This document shows positions 8,274 through 17,224 of a stretch of DNA of 64,000 nucleotides, piece by piece. The stretch is taken from the NCBI GenBank assembly GCA_938024995.1, contig CALJDU010000076.1, positions 1-64,000 of the forward strand, written 5' to 3'. The translations under genes were made by a program, and so were the position numbers. The stretch is from an uncultured bacterium. Its GTDB lineage: Bacteria; Myxococcota_A; Polyangia; Polyangiales; Houyiibacteriaceae. The notes below the pieces were generated by a model, which had not been told where the DNA came from, did no database searches, and saw only the letters and a list, made by a program, of their open reading frames with translations. The number at the start of each line of letters is the position of its first letter. Position 1 is the first letter of the stretch.

Positions 8274-9242
8274 CTACGCGCGCGTCGTCTTCATCACGCG
8301 CGCGAGCGTTGCCACCTCGTCCGTGATGATCGCGCCGAGGCCCAGCGGGAGCAGCCGGCGCATGTTCGCCTCATCGTTGACGGTCCAGGTGTTGACCTCA
8401 AGACCTGCGGCGTTCGCCATCGCGATGAAGCGTCTCGTGACGTCGCCGATGTTTGGGTGGACCGCGTCGAAGCCCGCGTTCTTCGCGCGTTCGATGAGGT
8501 GACCATCCCGTTCGTCTCGCTGTTCTCAAAACTCGAGCGACGCCAGACCGCCAAAGCCACGCGCCTTGCCGCCATCTCCGCTCCTCGAAGATGCTATGCA
8601 TCGACTTCGTCACGCAGACGCACCCATCCACGCAGCCCTGATGCTCTGGCGACGCCCGAATTTTGAGAACAGCTCGTCGACCTCGTTCTCGTACACCCCG
8701 ACCAGCTTCTCCCAGAGCCAGCCGAGCTCGATGTTCTCTGTTCCGCGTTGGTGCATCTGGTCGCGCATCGCCGCGAGGAGCTCGGGGTCGAATGAGCTCA
8801 CGAGCAGTCGTCGCTTCGGAACCGGGTCCGCGTGCAAAACGTCGAGCACGGCGCGCGCGTAGGCGTCCCGTTCTTGCAGCGGACACGGCGCGCCGCTCAC
8901 CTTCACTTCCACGTTGAGCGGGATGGAGACCGCGGCGAGAACCTCGGCGAGCGTATCGATGCGCACGTCGCGGTGATCGCTGCCTTCCCCAACCCAAAGG
9001 TCCCGCAGCTGCGCCAAGGTCATCGCGCTAACGCAACCGCTGCCGTTCGTGGTGCGGTCCACCGTGTCGTCGTGCATCAAGACCGGCACGCCGTCGGCGC
9101 TCAGCAAGACGTCGAACTCCACCATCTCGGCGCCCTCTTCGATCGCGCGCTGTATCGAGATCAAGGTGTTCTCGGGAAACGGGTTTCCCGAAACCGTCTT
9201 GCCGGTCCCGCGGTGTCCGCAGAGCAAAGTGCGCGAGGTCAT
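8274..9242 (-). pseudogene. Glycerophosphodiester phosphodiesterase (GDPD), interrupted by 153-bp insertion
   Basis: N-part MTSRTLLCGHRGTGKT..PENTLISIQRAIEEGAEMVEFDVLLSADGVPVLMHDDTVDRTTNG; C-part ERDGHLIERAKNAGFDAVHPNIGDVTRRFIAMANAAGLEVNTWTVNDEANMRRLLPLGLGAIITDEVATLARVMKTTRA*, same reading frame on both sides of the insert, with two TGA stops inside the insert. Confidence 0.85.
8520..8672. mobile_element. MITE-like non-autonomous element with ~29-bp imperfect TIRs
   Basis: Left arm GCTGTTCTCAAAACTCGAGCGACGCCAGA (8519-8547) vs reverse complement of right arm GCTGTTCTCAAAATTCGGGCGTCGCCAGA (8645-8673): 26/29 identical. Central hairpin GATGC-TAT-GCATC (8590-8602). Flanking CTCG (8516-8519, 8673-8676) or GC direct repeats. 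Confidence 0.8.
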
Positions 9243-9416
9243 CGCCGGAGTGTACCGAGCGAATGAAGCGCGCACTGTCCTGCAGCCACGTTCTTTCGCG
9301 TGACTCAACTGAATGACGGTAGCGCGGAACCGATCGGACGCTCACGCTTGCGCCGACCGTGACCTCCGCAGACGACACCTGCCGCGCAGTCGCAGAGGGA
9401 TTGCTCAGACGATCTT

Positions 9417-9836
9417 TTAATCGACGCGGTCCGCGCCGCCCATCTTTGAGCGCGCCCACTCGATGCCCGTGAGCGCGTCGTCGAAGATCTGAAAGCGATA
9501 GCTCGGGGGAGCGAGCCAGTGAACCGCCGTGATAAAGCGACGATGAACTTCATCGCCGATGATGAGCGCGACCACGTCGAGCTTGACGCGTTGAAGGTCC
9601 GCCACTTTGCGTTCAAAGCCCGCGTAGTGTTGGCGCTCCGCGGCCCCCACCTTGTCCACGGACACCGCGCGCATATCGACGACGATCGAGACCGTTTCGT
9701 CGAGTTCTCGAAGACCCGCTTCTGCGCTCGCGAAGAACTCGAGCGCCTCCTTCTGTGAACTCTCCTGAGGAAACTTCAAGAAGTACAAGCGAGGAGCAAG
9801 AAGGGTAATCCACGGGTGCAACGGCTCTTTCGCCAT
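9417..9836 (-). CDS. STAS/SpoIIAA-like domain hypothetical protein
   Basis: 139 aa; APRLYFLKFPQESS..ALEFFASAEAGLRELDETVSIVVDMRAVSVDKVGAAERQHYAGF pattern; tentative family. Confidence 0.6.
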   Translation of the reverse strand: MAKEPLHPWITLLAPRLYFLKFPQESSQKEALEFFASAEAGLRELDETVSIVVDMRAVSVDKVGAAERQHYAGFERKVADLQRVKLDVVALIIGDEVHRRFITAVHWLAPPSYRFQIFDDALTGIEWARSKMGGADRVD

Positions 9837-9869
9837 ACGCGGACACTACTTCCTTCCATTCACGCCACG

Positions 9870-10490
9870 CTAGGGATGAGGAAAGCGCGGGTGGGCTTTG
9901 ATCGTCTTGAGGTCGTCCTCGGCGAAGACCTTCAATCGGTTCTCCGGGGTCGCGGTTTGGAGCGAGAGCTCGACCTCGTCTACCGCTTCATCATCGCGCC
10001 CCATCTTCGCGAGGATGCAGGCCCGGATGAAGTGCGGGTACCAGTGGGTGTCTTTGAGCGCGATCGCTTTGTCGGACCAGCTCAGCGCTTCGTCGAGCCG
10101 CCCCAAGTTGTTCAGGACGCTCGCCTTGTTGCCGACCGCGAGCGCTGACTCAGGGTTCGCCAGGATCGCCATCTCGAAGCAGACCAGCTCTTGCTCGGCG
10201 TCGCCGCGATCGCCCGCGATGCACGCCTTGACCAACCAGCCGCCTTCGAACGTGGCGAGCGGGGGGATCTCTTCGCACAGCTTGATGCTGCGCCCCGCGA
10301 GCGCGTCGGCTTTGTCCGGCTCGGTCTTGTAGATCTTCTGCGCGAGCCGATAGAGCGCGAAGGCCAAGCGCGTCTTCATCGCGAGGACGACGCGCCCTTC
10401 CGAGATCGGGATCAGAGCGTCGAAGATCTCGATCGCGCCAGCGTAGTCACCGCGCTCATAGGCCTCCAAGCCGTCTTTGGGAGTGGGCAT
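9870..10490 (-). CDS. TPR-repeat protein
   Basis: AYERGDYAGAIEIFDALIP..., NPESALAVGNKASVLNNLGRLDEALSWSDKAIAL..., WYPHFIRACILAKMGRDDEAVDEVELSL. Confidence 0.8.
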   Translation of the reverse strand: MPTPKDGLEAYERGDYAGAIEIFDALIPISEGRVVLAMKTRLAFALYRLAQKIYKTEPDKADALAGRSIKLCEEIPPLATFEGGWLVKACIAGDRGDAEQELVCFEMAILANPESALAVGNKASVLNNLGRLDEALSWSDKAIALKDTHWYPHFIRACILAKMGRDDEAVDEVELSLQTATPENRLKVFAEDDLKTIKAHPRFPHP

Positions 10491-10556
10491 GCCGCGAGCA
10501 TAAGCGCTTCGCGGTCCGCGACGCGACGACAACTTCGTCGCCCTTTACGCGTCGCG

Positions 10557-10997
10557 CTACGACTTCGGGAAGCGAAGCGAGGTCGTCTCGATGAGATCTT
10601 TTTGCAGCGTCGTAAAGAACTCGGTCCCGTCGAGCGACGCGGAAACTTGTCCGATCCCCAAGACGCCGAGAAATCCTTGCGCGATGCCGGTGAGCGCGCC
10701 GCCGACTTGTCCGACGAAGAGCGTGCTCCCGCAGCCGAGCTGTCCCACGCCGATGCCCGCCGATAAGCCGATCTGTCCTACGCCGAAGAGGAGACCAAAC
10801 CCGTAGAAGCCGATCATGACCACGCCCGCGCCACCGCCCAGCGAGAGCACGCCGACGCCGCCCATCGCGATCCACGCTTGAGCCGATCCATAGCCCACTA
10901 GCGGTACGCCGAGCACCGTCTCTTTGGGGAGGTCGACGGCGTAGGTGAGCCCCAAGGCCGTGACGACGATCGGGATGAGGAGGAAGAAGATGCGCAC
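10557..10997 (-). CDS. Gly-rich membrane protein with GxGQxG repeats
   Basis: 146 aa; GVGQIGLSAGIGVGQLGCGSTLFVGQVGGALTGIAQGFLGVLGIGQV. Confidence 0.65.
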   Translation of the reverse strand: MRIFFLLIPIVVTALGLTYAVDLPKETVLGVPLVGYGSAQAWIAMGGVGVLSLGGGAGVVMIGFYGFGLLFGVGQIGLSAGIGVGQLGCGSTLFVGQVGGALTGIAQGFLGVLGIGQVSASLDGTEFFTTLQKDLIETTSLRFPKS

Positions 10998-11041
10998 GTG
11001 ACGCCAGTGTATCGCAGGTCGATCGGGTGTAGGGTCGTGGC

Positions 11042-11920
11042 GTGCGCTTCTTAGAGGTCACCCGGGGTCACGGTCGCGATCTCTCCGCATGGAAGCAGGT
11101 CACGGAGACCGCGAGCGGCACGACCCACGTCGACTTCATCGACTCGCCCTTCGGTGTGACCAGCAGCACGACGACGCGGTTCATGGCCGCGCTGAAGCTC
11201 GGCTTCAAGCAGACGCTCTGGTTGCTCTCCAAGCTCATCATCGCCTCGCCGGTCTTCGTCGCGCTGCAGTTCGTCCTCAACGGTGGCCCCTACGCGAAGT
11301 ACGTGATCGTGGGGTTCGTGCTCTTGGTCTGCGGGTTCTTCGCCGCCCTCAACGCTTTCGTTTTCTTTTCGTTCCTTCACCACTTCTACGCGAAGCGCGC
11401 CAACCTGATCGCCGCGGCGCGTGATCCGGAATCCTACGCCGTCGATCTGTTGGAGGCCGGGCACGTCGAGATCTTCGGACGCGTCCGCGCGCTCGCGCCA
11501 GGCGACGTCGTGACGCAGCACGTCTCGTTGGATCCCGAGTTTCGTCTGACCATGGTCAACGACTTCGTCCTCGAGGATCCATCGGGTCGCCTCACGTACG
11601 TCAGCGTCGAGGAGGCGCCGACCCTCGCGGGACCTCCCGCGCCCCCCCTCGACGTCGCGCGTCACGTGGATCTCTTTCGCTTGCTGGACCGTCGCCCCAC
11701 GAAGACCGGCGACGCGATGGTGCTCCGCGAAGGGGCGCGCGTTCGCTTGGTCACGCCGCGCGTCGAGTCGGTCGCCAACCTGGAGCGCATCGAGATCGAT
11801 GGCGAGATCAAATCCGCGGCGCGCGAGGGAGGCGCCGCGTCCCAAGGGCGTTACCGCGAAGCGCTCGGGAGCGGCCAGCTCGCGCGCGTCAGCCGTGACA
11901 GCTTGATCATCGCGCGCTGA
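11042..11920 (+). CDS. Membrane protein of unknown function (292 aa, GTG start)
   Basis: Two central TM helices, C-terminal soluble domain; strand and coding continuity. Confidence 0.65.
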   Translation: MRFLEVTRGHGRDLSAWKQVTETASGTTHVDFIDSPFGVTSSTTTRFMAALKLGFKQTLWLLSKLIIASPVFVALQFVLNGGPYAKYVIVGFVLLVCGFFAALNAFVFFSFLHHFYAKRANLIAAARDPESYAVDLLEAGHVEIFGRVRALAPGDVVTQHVSLDPEFRLTMVNDFVLEDPSGRLTYVSVEEAPTLAGPPAPPLDVARHVDLFRLLDRRPTKTGDAMVLREGARVRLVTPRVESVANLERIEIDGEIKSAAREGGAASQGRYREALGSGQLARVSRDSLIIAR

Positions 11921-11982
11921 ATCTGTGTTTTGGGGCGCGCCTTGACCGTTCACGCGTGGGTCGGGACTGCTAACCTGTCGCC

Positions 11983-12570
11983 GTGCAGGCCGACCATCCC
12001 GAGAGCGATCCGGAAGCGCGCTACCTCTTGGAGCTCGAGAAAGAGTTCCCGCGCCTCAAGGTGATCGAAAAGGATCGCGACCCGCTCAGCCTGCTGATCG
12101 ATCGCGCGCTTAAGGTGATCACGGCGGGCGGCCAGTCGTCGTACATGACGAGCTACGTGACCACGCTCGGCTCGCGGATCTACGTCCCCGCCAACTGGAA
12201 GCAGCGAGACGCCTGGTCGCGCTATGTGACGATGCGACACGAAGCGGTGCATATGCGCCAGTTCAAGCGCTTCACCTTCCTCGGGATGAGCGCGATCTAC
12301 CTGATACCGTTCTTCCCGCTCGGGCTCGCCTACGGGCGCGCGCGGATCGAATGGGAGGCGTACCGCGAGACGCTGGTCGCGACTGCCGAGGTGTGGGGCG
12401 TCGACGCGATCGAGTCACGCGCTTGCCGCGCGAACATCGTCCACCAGTTCACGTCGGCGGCGTACGGTTGGATGTGGCCGTTCCCGAAGCAGGTGAACGC
12501 TTGGATCGACGAAGCGATCGAGGAGATCAAGCGCGGGATCGAAGACGGAACGATCACGCGCGTCCATTGA
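11983..12570 (+). CDS. HExxH-containing protein, possible zinc metalloprotease-like
   Basis: YVTMRHEAVHMRQFKRFTFLGMSAIYLIPFFPLGLAYGRARIEWEAYRETL; HEAVH motif and downstream E. Confidence 0.6.
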   Translation: MQADHPESDPEARYLLELEKEFPRLKVIEKDRDPLSLLIDRALKVITAGGQSSYMTSYVTTLGSRIYVPANWKQRDAWSRYVTMRHEAVHMRQFKRFTFLGMSAIYLIPFFPLGLAYGRARIEWEAYRETLVATAEVWGVDAIESRACRANIVHQFTSAAYGWMWPFPKQVNAWIDEAIEEIKRGIEDGTITRVH

Positions 12571-12598
12571 TGTCTCCGAAAGAGACCCGTCGTCGAGC

Positions 12599-14593
12599 TC
12601 AGAACTCGAGCTCGGCGCTTACCGTGTTGTTCCCAGCGTCGGTCGCGCGAACGGCGAGGATGTGTTGGCCTTCGCCGAGGTCGGTCGGGAGGGCGAGCTC
12701 GAACTCTTCGTTGTCGGTGTCGAGGAGGTGGTCCTTGGGGAAGAACATCCGCCATTCGCCGCCATCGATCGCGTACTCGAGCTTCGCGATCGGTCCGAGC
12801 GAGTCGATCGCGCGGCCGCGCGCGTTTCCTCCGCGCGTGATGAGCCCCTCGATGCGCGGCGGGTGGTTGTCGATCAAGATCGGCTCGGACTCCGTCGCGC
12901 TGCGCTGCGTGAGCTCTTCCGGGTTTTGCCGCTCATCGCTGCCGCTCACCTCGACCACGTAGTAGCCGTCGGGCAAGCCGTTCGTTTGCCAGGCGTAGTT
13001 CGTCGCGGTGAGCTGCTCGTCCTCGCGCAAGACGTCGCGCCACACGCTCTGGTTCTCGTTGCGGAAGCGGATCCGGTAACGCATCGGATCGCCGTCCGGG
13101 TTGTCGATCGTCCAGCTCAGGTTGTAGGTCGTCGAGGGCGCGGCCTGCGCGGCGCCGCGCGCGGCGGTCTTGGCTTTTCCACGCTTCGCGGAGGCGCGTC
13201 GCTTGAGGCCGACTGAGGTGATGGTCGCGCGCTGGTTCTGCGGGAGATAGTAAAGCGTCACGGCGCGGAGCACGTCGTCCGCCCCGGTGAGCTGCGCGCG
13301 GACCTGTACGTAGCGCGCGCCCTGGCTACGGGTCGGGCCGGGCGAGGTCATCGGCGCCGACCAGTCGCTCCAAGAGTCATCCGGGTCTGCGGTGTTGCCG
13401 CTGCGCGTCGAGAAGCGGAACGAGCCACTGCCGCGCCAGGTGAGCTGACCGAAGCGCGCGCTGAAGCGGGCGTCGAGCACTTTACTCTGCCACATCGCGT
13501 TCTCCGGTCGGCCTTCGCGCACGCGGTAGATCGCCGCGCCGTCTCCGGTCGTGAATACGGGCGATGAACCGGTGAGCGAGAGCGTGAGCACCTGACGCTC
13601 GTCGACGTCGAGGTAGGTGGCGCTGGTGCGGTCGGTGCCGACGCGGAAGATGCGTCCCTGCTTACCGCCCGCGACAAAAATGGCGCCGCTCTCTTCAAGC
13701 TCCACGTCCGTGAAGTGCCCATCGTCGCGCGAGAAGATCCGCTCGGCGCGGTCACCTTCGACGCGCCAGAGTCGTCCCTTGCCGGCGCGCGGTCGGCTCG
13801 GTCCCTTGGTGACTTTGGAGGTGCCGGCGCGCGGGGCGGCGAACTCGTTCGCGACCGCCGCGATGACGCCGCCGCGCGCGGAGATGGCGGTGACCTCGTT
13901 GCCCGGGAAGTCGTAGACCACATCCGCGTCGCCGGGGCCGTTGAGCTTGAGCAGAAGCGCGTCGTCGCTGGTGCCGGCGTAGAGCGCGTCTCCGTCGAGC
14001 GCGAGCGTCATTACATGCGCCGCTTCGGAATCGTAGAGCAGCTCGGCCTGACCTTGCGTCGAGATCGAGAAGACCTTGCCCTCCGGACCGGTCGCCGCGA
14101 TGAGGCGGTTGCCGCGCCAGGCGAGATCCCAGATGTGCTCCGCGTTCTCTGGGCGGGCCAGCTCGCTCACCGCGCCGGCGGAATCGATCTTGTAGATGCG
14201 TCCTTCCGGGAGCGTTCCTGCGTAGAGGGTCCCCTCGTGCATCAAGAGCGAGCGCACGAGGAGCTGCCCGGTCTCCGCGAAGACGCTGACCTGGTCGCCC
14301 GTGACCTTGAAGATCTTCCCGTCGTTGCCGCTGCCGACGTACACGGTCTCGCCATCACGCGCGATGCTGTGCGCGACGACCGCTTCGGCGAGCTCGATCC
14401 GCGTGGTCTGCGCTCCAACCGTGACGTGTCCACGAGAGTGAACCATCGTTCCGTCGAGCTCACCGGCAGCGAGACTCGCGGCGTCATCGAGCGAGAAGTG
14501 AAGCGTCGTGACCGCGTCGGCGGGCGGCGCGAAAAGCGCGAGCGAGCTGAGCGTGGTGGCCAGGGTGACGAGGAGAAGGAGTCGCTTGTTCAT
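12599..14593 (-). CDS. Secreted beta-propeller-like protein with C-terminal Fn/Ig-like region
   Basis: Signal peptide; repeats ETVYVGSGNDGKIFKVTGD, GTLYAGTLPEGRIYKIDSAG, NRLIAATGPEGKVFSISTQG, DALYAGTSDDALLLKLNG. Confidence 0.7.
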   Translation of the reverse strand: MNKRLLLLVTLATTLSSLALFAPPADAVTTLHFSLDDAASLAAGELDGTMVHSRGHVTVGAQTTRIELAEAVVAHSIARDGETVYVGSGNDGKIFKVTGDQVSVFAETGQLLVRSLLMHEGTLYAGTLPEGRIYKIDSAGAVSELARPENAEHIWDLAWRGNRLIAATGPEGKVFSISTQGQAELLYDSEAAHVMTLALDGDALYAGTSDDALLLKLNGPGDADVVYDFPGNEVTAISARGGVIAAVANEFAAPRAGTSKVTKGPSRPRAGKGRLWRVEGDRAERIFSRDDGHFTDVELEESGAIFVAGGKQGRIFRVGTDRTSATYLDVDERQVLTLSLTGSSPVFTTGDGAAIYRVREGRPENAMWQSKVLDARFSARFGQLTWRGSGSFRFSTRSGNTADPDDSWSDWSAPMTSPGPTRSQGARYVQVRAQLTGADDVLRAVTLYYLPQNQRATITSVGLKRRASAKRGKAKTAARGAAQAAPSTTYNLSWTIDNPDGDPMRYRIRFRNENQSVWRDVLREDEQLTATNYAWQTNGLPDGYYVVEVSGSDERQNPEELTQRSATESEPILIDNHPPRIEGLITRGGNARGRAIDSLGPIAKLEYAIDGGEWRMFFPKDHLLDTDNEEFELALPTDLGEGQHILAVRATDAGNNTVSAELEF

Positions 14594-14673
14594 CGTGTGC
14601 TGTGACTAGTGGGTGCGGTGACTACGGGTGCGAGAACGCGGCGTTCCCACGGAGAAGAAGACGAAGAGAGGGG

Positions 14674-16563
14674 TCAGCGATCGCGCGGGGTGTCGCGAAC
14701 GTTGAGGCGCACGACCGCGCCGCCGACCAGGACCTGATCAAGCGGGATCTCTTGGCGCTCGTAGGTGTTGAACGGACGACCGGGACCGCCGCCGTTGACC
14801 AGCTGCAAGGTGTTGAGCGCCGAGGGCGGGAGCGAGCGAACGACGTGGCCATCAAAGCGCAGTCCGCGGCTAGGCATCTTGAGCGAGGCGACCAAGGAGG
14901 TCGCGGGGTACGCCTCTTCGATTGCGTCGATCAGATCGTCGAGGGAGCGGGCCCGGCCTTGTTGGATCCGGACCGCGTTGCCCGCCGCGAAAGACACCTC
15001 GATCGTCTTGCCGGCCGCGTGGGTCGGGACGCGAATAGGCACAGTGCGGACCACGTCATCGTTTCCGAACGAGCGCAGCGTGACGAAGACGTTGACGGTG
15101 GAGCCGGGGTCCACCTCGTTGCTCGCGACCTGCGCGTCCATCAGGACCAACACGTCGCGGCTGAACTCCACGTCGAGCTCGATGTCGAGGGAGGTCACGC
15201 GGGACTCCACAAACGGGTTGCCGAAGGCCGCCTCCATCGCGCGGAACATCCGGAGCCGCGCGAGGGACTGCAGATCGCCCGGACCGGCGCCCATGTAGCC
15301 GCGATCCTCCAGCGAGACATCGGCGTGACCCTCGATCCCGACCGTGGTGCGCGCGGCGTAGACGACGTCCGTCTGGTCGCTCGAGGTGGCCTTGATCGCG
15401 TTCGCCATCGCGCCGAACGCGAGCATCGGGGAGAGGAAGCGGTGACTGGCGAGCTCCACGTTCCACTCATCTCGCATGGCGCCCTCGATGCCGTTGAGCT
15501 TGATGCGCATCGGGATCGTCGCGGGGGTCATCGCGGTGTCCATCACGATCGCCGACTGACGATCGTGAATGAGCGCGCCGACCGGGTTGAGCGCCTCCGC
15601 GATCTTGAACGAGCGCGCGATGCTCGCGAGGATGTGGAGCACGTTCGCGGTCGCGGTTGGGAGCCCGAGCTCACCTGCGTTCATCATTGGGTGACCGAAC
15701 GCGATCACGCGGTTACCGGTGCCGACGTGCGTGACCGTGCCGACGCCCGTCGCGGAGATGTCGCCGCGAATGAGCTGCACCGCGATGGCGCCGCCGTCGA
15801 CAAACGAGGTGTAGCCCGGACCCGTTTGTGTTCCGCCTGTTTGACCGCCGCCCGCCTGCATCGGGGTCAGGCCGAACGGCGCGAGCTCTTCGCGCAAGAG
15901 CGACGCGACCTCGTCGGTGAAGCCGCCGAGCATGACCGGGGTGGCCGCGGGACGGATCCGCGTGTCATCGCTCATGTCGATCCCAACGCGGGCCGCGTGT
16001 GCGCGAAGCGTGGTGAAGGCGTCGTGGCGCGGGGCGTCCTGATCTCCTCCTCGGAACGCCGGGAGCCCACCGATGTTCGCGCGTCGTCGGCGTGGAACCT
16101 TGGTCGCGCGGCGTGGACGCTTGGCGAGGACGCGCGCGCCCGGGAACGAATCGGGCCGCACTGGGCGACGCATCTCGCTCAACATGTTCGAGATCGGCGT
16201 GACGCCCGCGACCGGATCGCGACCAAAGGGCCAGCCGTAGGCGTACGCACCAGCGAGCCGATCATCGAGGTAGATCGGGCTCCCCGACATACCACCGACC
16301 ACGAGCGCGTGATCCAGTGTCGGGTGCATCGTCTTGACGAGGATGAGGTCCTGGTCCGGGCGGAAGTTGTGCAGCACATCGATCACTTCAACTTCGAAGC
16401 GCTCGGGCTGTGTTCCGCGAAAGACGGTCATGCCGTATCCGCGCATCCCGGGCCTGATCTCATCGACGCCGATCGTTTCCGGACCGCTTTGAGCGGAACC
16501 GAGCGCGACCGCGATGAAGCTGACCACGACCGTCAGCGCGACCAACGAGAGAGGACGTTCCAT
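14674..16563 (-). CDS. SpoIVB peptidase S55 domain-containing protein
   Basis: IRPGMRGYGMTVFRGTQPERFEVEVIDVLHNF...HALVVGGMSGSPIYLDDRLAGAYAYGWPFGRDPVAGVTPISNML typical of S55 proteins. Confidence 0.8.
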   Translation of the reverse strand: MERPLSLVALTVVVSFIAVALGSAQSGPETIGVDEIRPGMRGYGMTVFRGTQPERFEVEVIDVLHNFRPDQDLILVKTMHPTLDHALVVGGMSGSPIYLDDRLAGAYAYGWPFGRDPVAGVTPISNMLSEMRRPVRPDSFPGARVLAKRPRRATKVPRRRRANIGGLPAFRGGDQDAPRHDAFTTLRAHAARVGIDMSDDTRIRPAATPVMLGGFTDEVASLLREELAPFGLTPMQAGGGQTGGTQTGPGYTSFVDGGAIAVQLIRGDISATGVGTVTHVGTGNRVIAFGHPMMNAGELGLPTATANVLHILASIARSFKIAEALNPVGALIHDRQSAIVMDTAMTPATIPMRIKLNGIEGAMRDEWNVELASHRFLSPMLAFGAMANAIKATSSDQTDVVYAARTTVGIEGHADVSLEDRGYMGAGPGDLQSLARLRMFRAMEAAFGNPFVESRVTSLDIELDVEFSRDVLVLMDAQVASNEVDPGSTVNVFVTLRSFGNDDVVRTVPIRVPTHAAGKTIEVSFAAGNAVRIQQGRARSLDDLIDAIEEAYPATSLVASLKMPSRGLRFDGHVVRSLPPSALNTLQLVNGGGPGRPFNTYERQEIPLDQVLVGGAVVRLNVRDTPRDR

Positions 16564-16660
16564 GCGGCACGATCCTTAGCGCACTTTTGGCGGTGGCGTC
16601 TGAGGAAGTGGCCGGTCTCGGCCAGAAGGCGAGCTGTCTAGTCGTCCCAGTGACGGACGA

Positions 16661-17158
16661 CTACCCTGTCGCGGCGTGTGCCAAGAGCTGACCATCGAGA
16701 AGCGTGGTCAGCGCGTCCGCACTCAGCGGTCGTTCAACACATGCATCGACTCCAGCGAGACGCGCAAACGTCAGGATGTCGGTGGTCTTCTTCATGACCA
16801 TGAGGACGACGGGGATCTCGGGGTGCGAACGATGAAGCCCCTTCGCGACCTGGAGGCCGTCCATGCCTGGGAGGTCTTCCGCGATCAGTACGAGGTCAAC
16901 GGGCCACTCGCTGATCAACGCGAGCGCGCCGTCTCCCGAGCTCGTCCCGACCACGCGGTGGCCTCGAACGGTCAAGCTCCGGGCGAGCTGCCACTGCACA
17001 TCCGGGTTGGCCTCCACGATGAGGATCCCGTTCGTCTTTTTTGAGATTCCGCTGTCCAAAGTGCCCGTGGAGGTGTGGTTGCGGTCAGCCCAAGTGTGGA
17101 CTTCACCCCCCAACGAGGCCCAACTATAAGCCGACCGACCAGACACTGCAATGTACAT
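16661..17158 (-). CDS. Receiver-like protein with degenerate phospho-acceptor (pseudoreceiver)
   Basis: GILIVEANPDVQWQLARSLTVRGHRVVGTSSGDGALALISEWPVDLVLIAEDLPGMDGLQVAKGLHRSHPEIPVVLMVMKKTTDILTFARLAGVDACVERPL. Confidence 0.75.
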   Translation of the reverse strand: MYIAVSGRSAYSWASLGGEVHTWADRNHTSTGTLDSGISKKTNGILIVEANPDVQWQLARSLTVRGHRVVGTSSGDGALALISEWPVDLVLIAEDLPGMDGLQVAKGLHRSHPEIPVVLMVMKKTTDILTFARLAGVDACVERPLSADALTTLLDGQLLAHAATG

Positions 17159-17224
17159 AACCTTTGAGGGTAAATTGTCACCAAATAGACTGGGAAAATC
17201 GAGACTATTGTTGGGTAAACAGGA

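Noticed and set aside
8294-8997. Short ORFs on both strands across the MITE-like element (8294..8575, 8457..8666, 8566..8862)
   Set aside because: Chimeras of GDPD shadow frames and element sequence; no conserved motif, so the element is considered non-coding.
14602-16641. 679-aa plus-strand ORF
   Set aside because: Antisense shadow of the S55-domain gene; Arg/His/Asp-rich composition typical of high-GC shadow ORFs.
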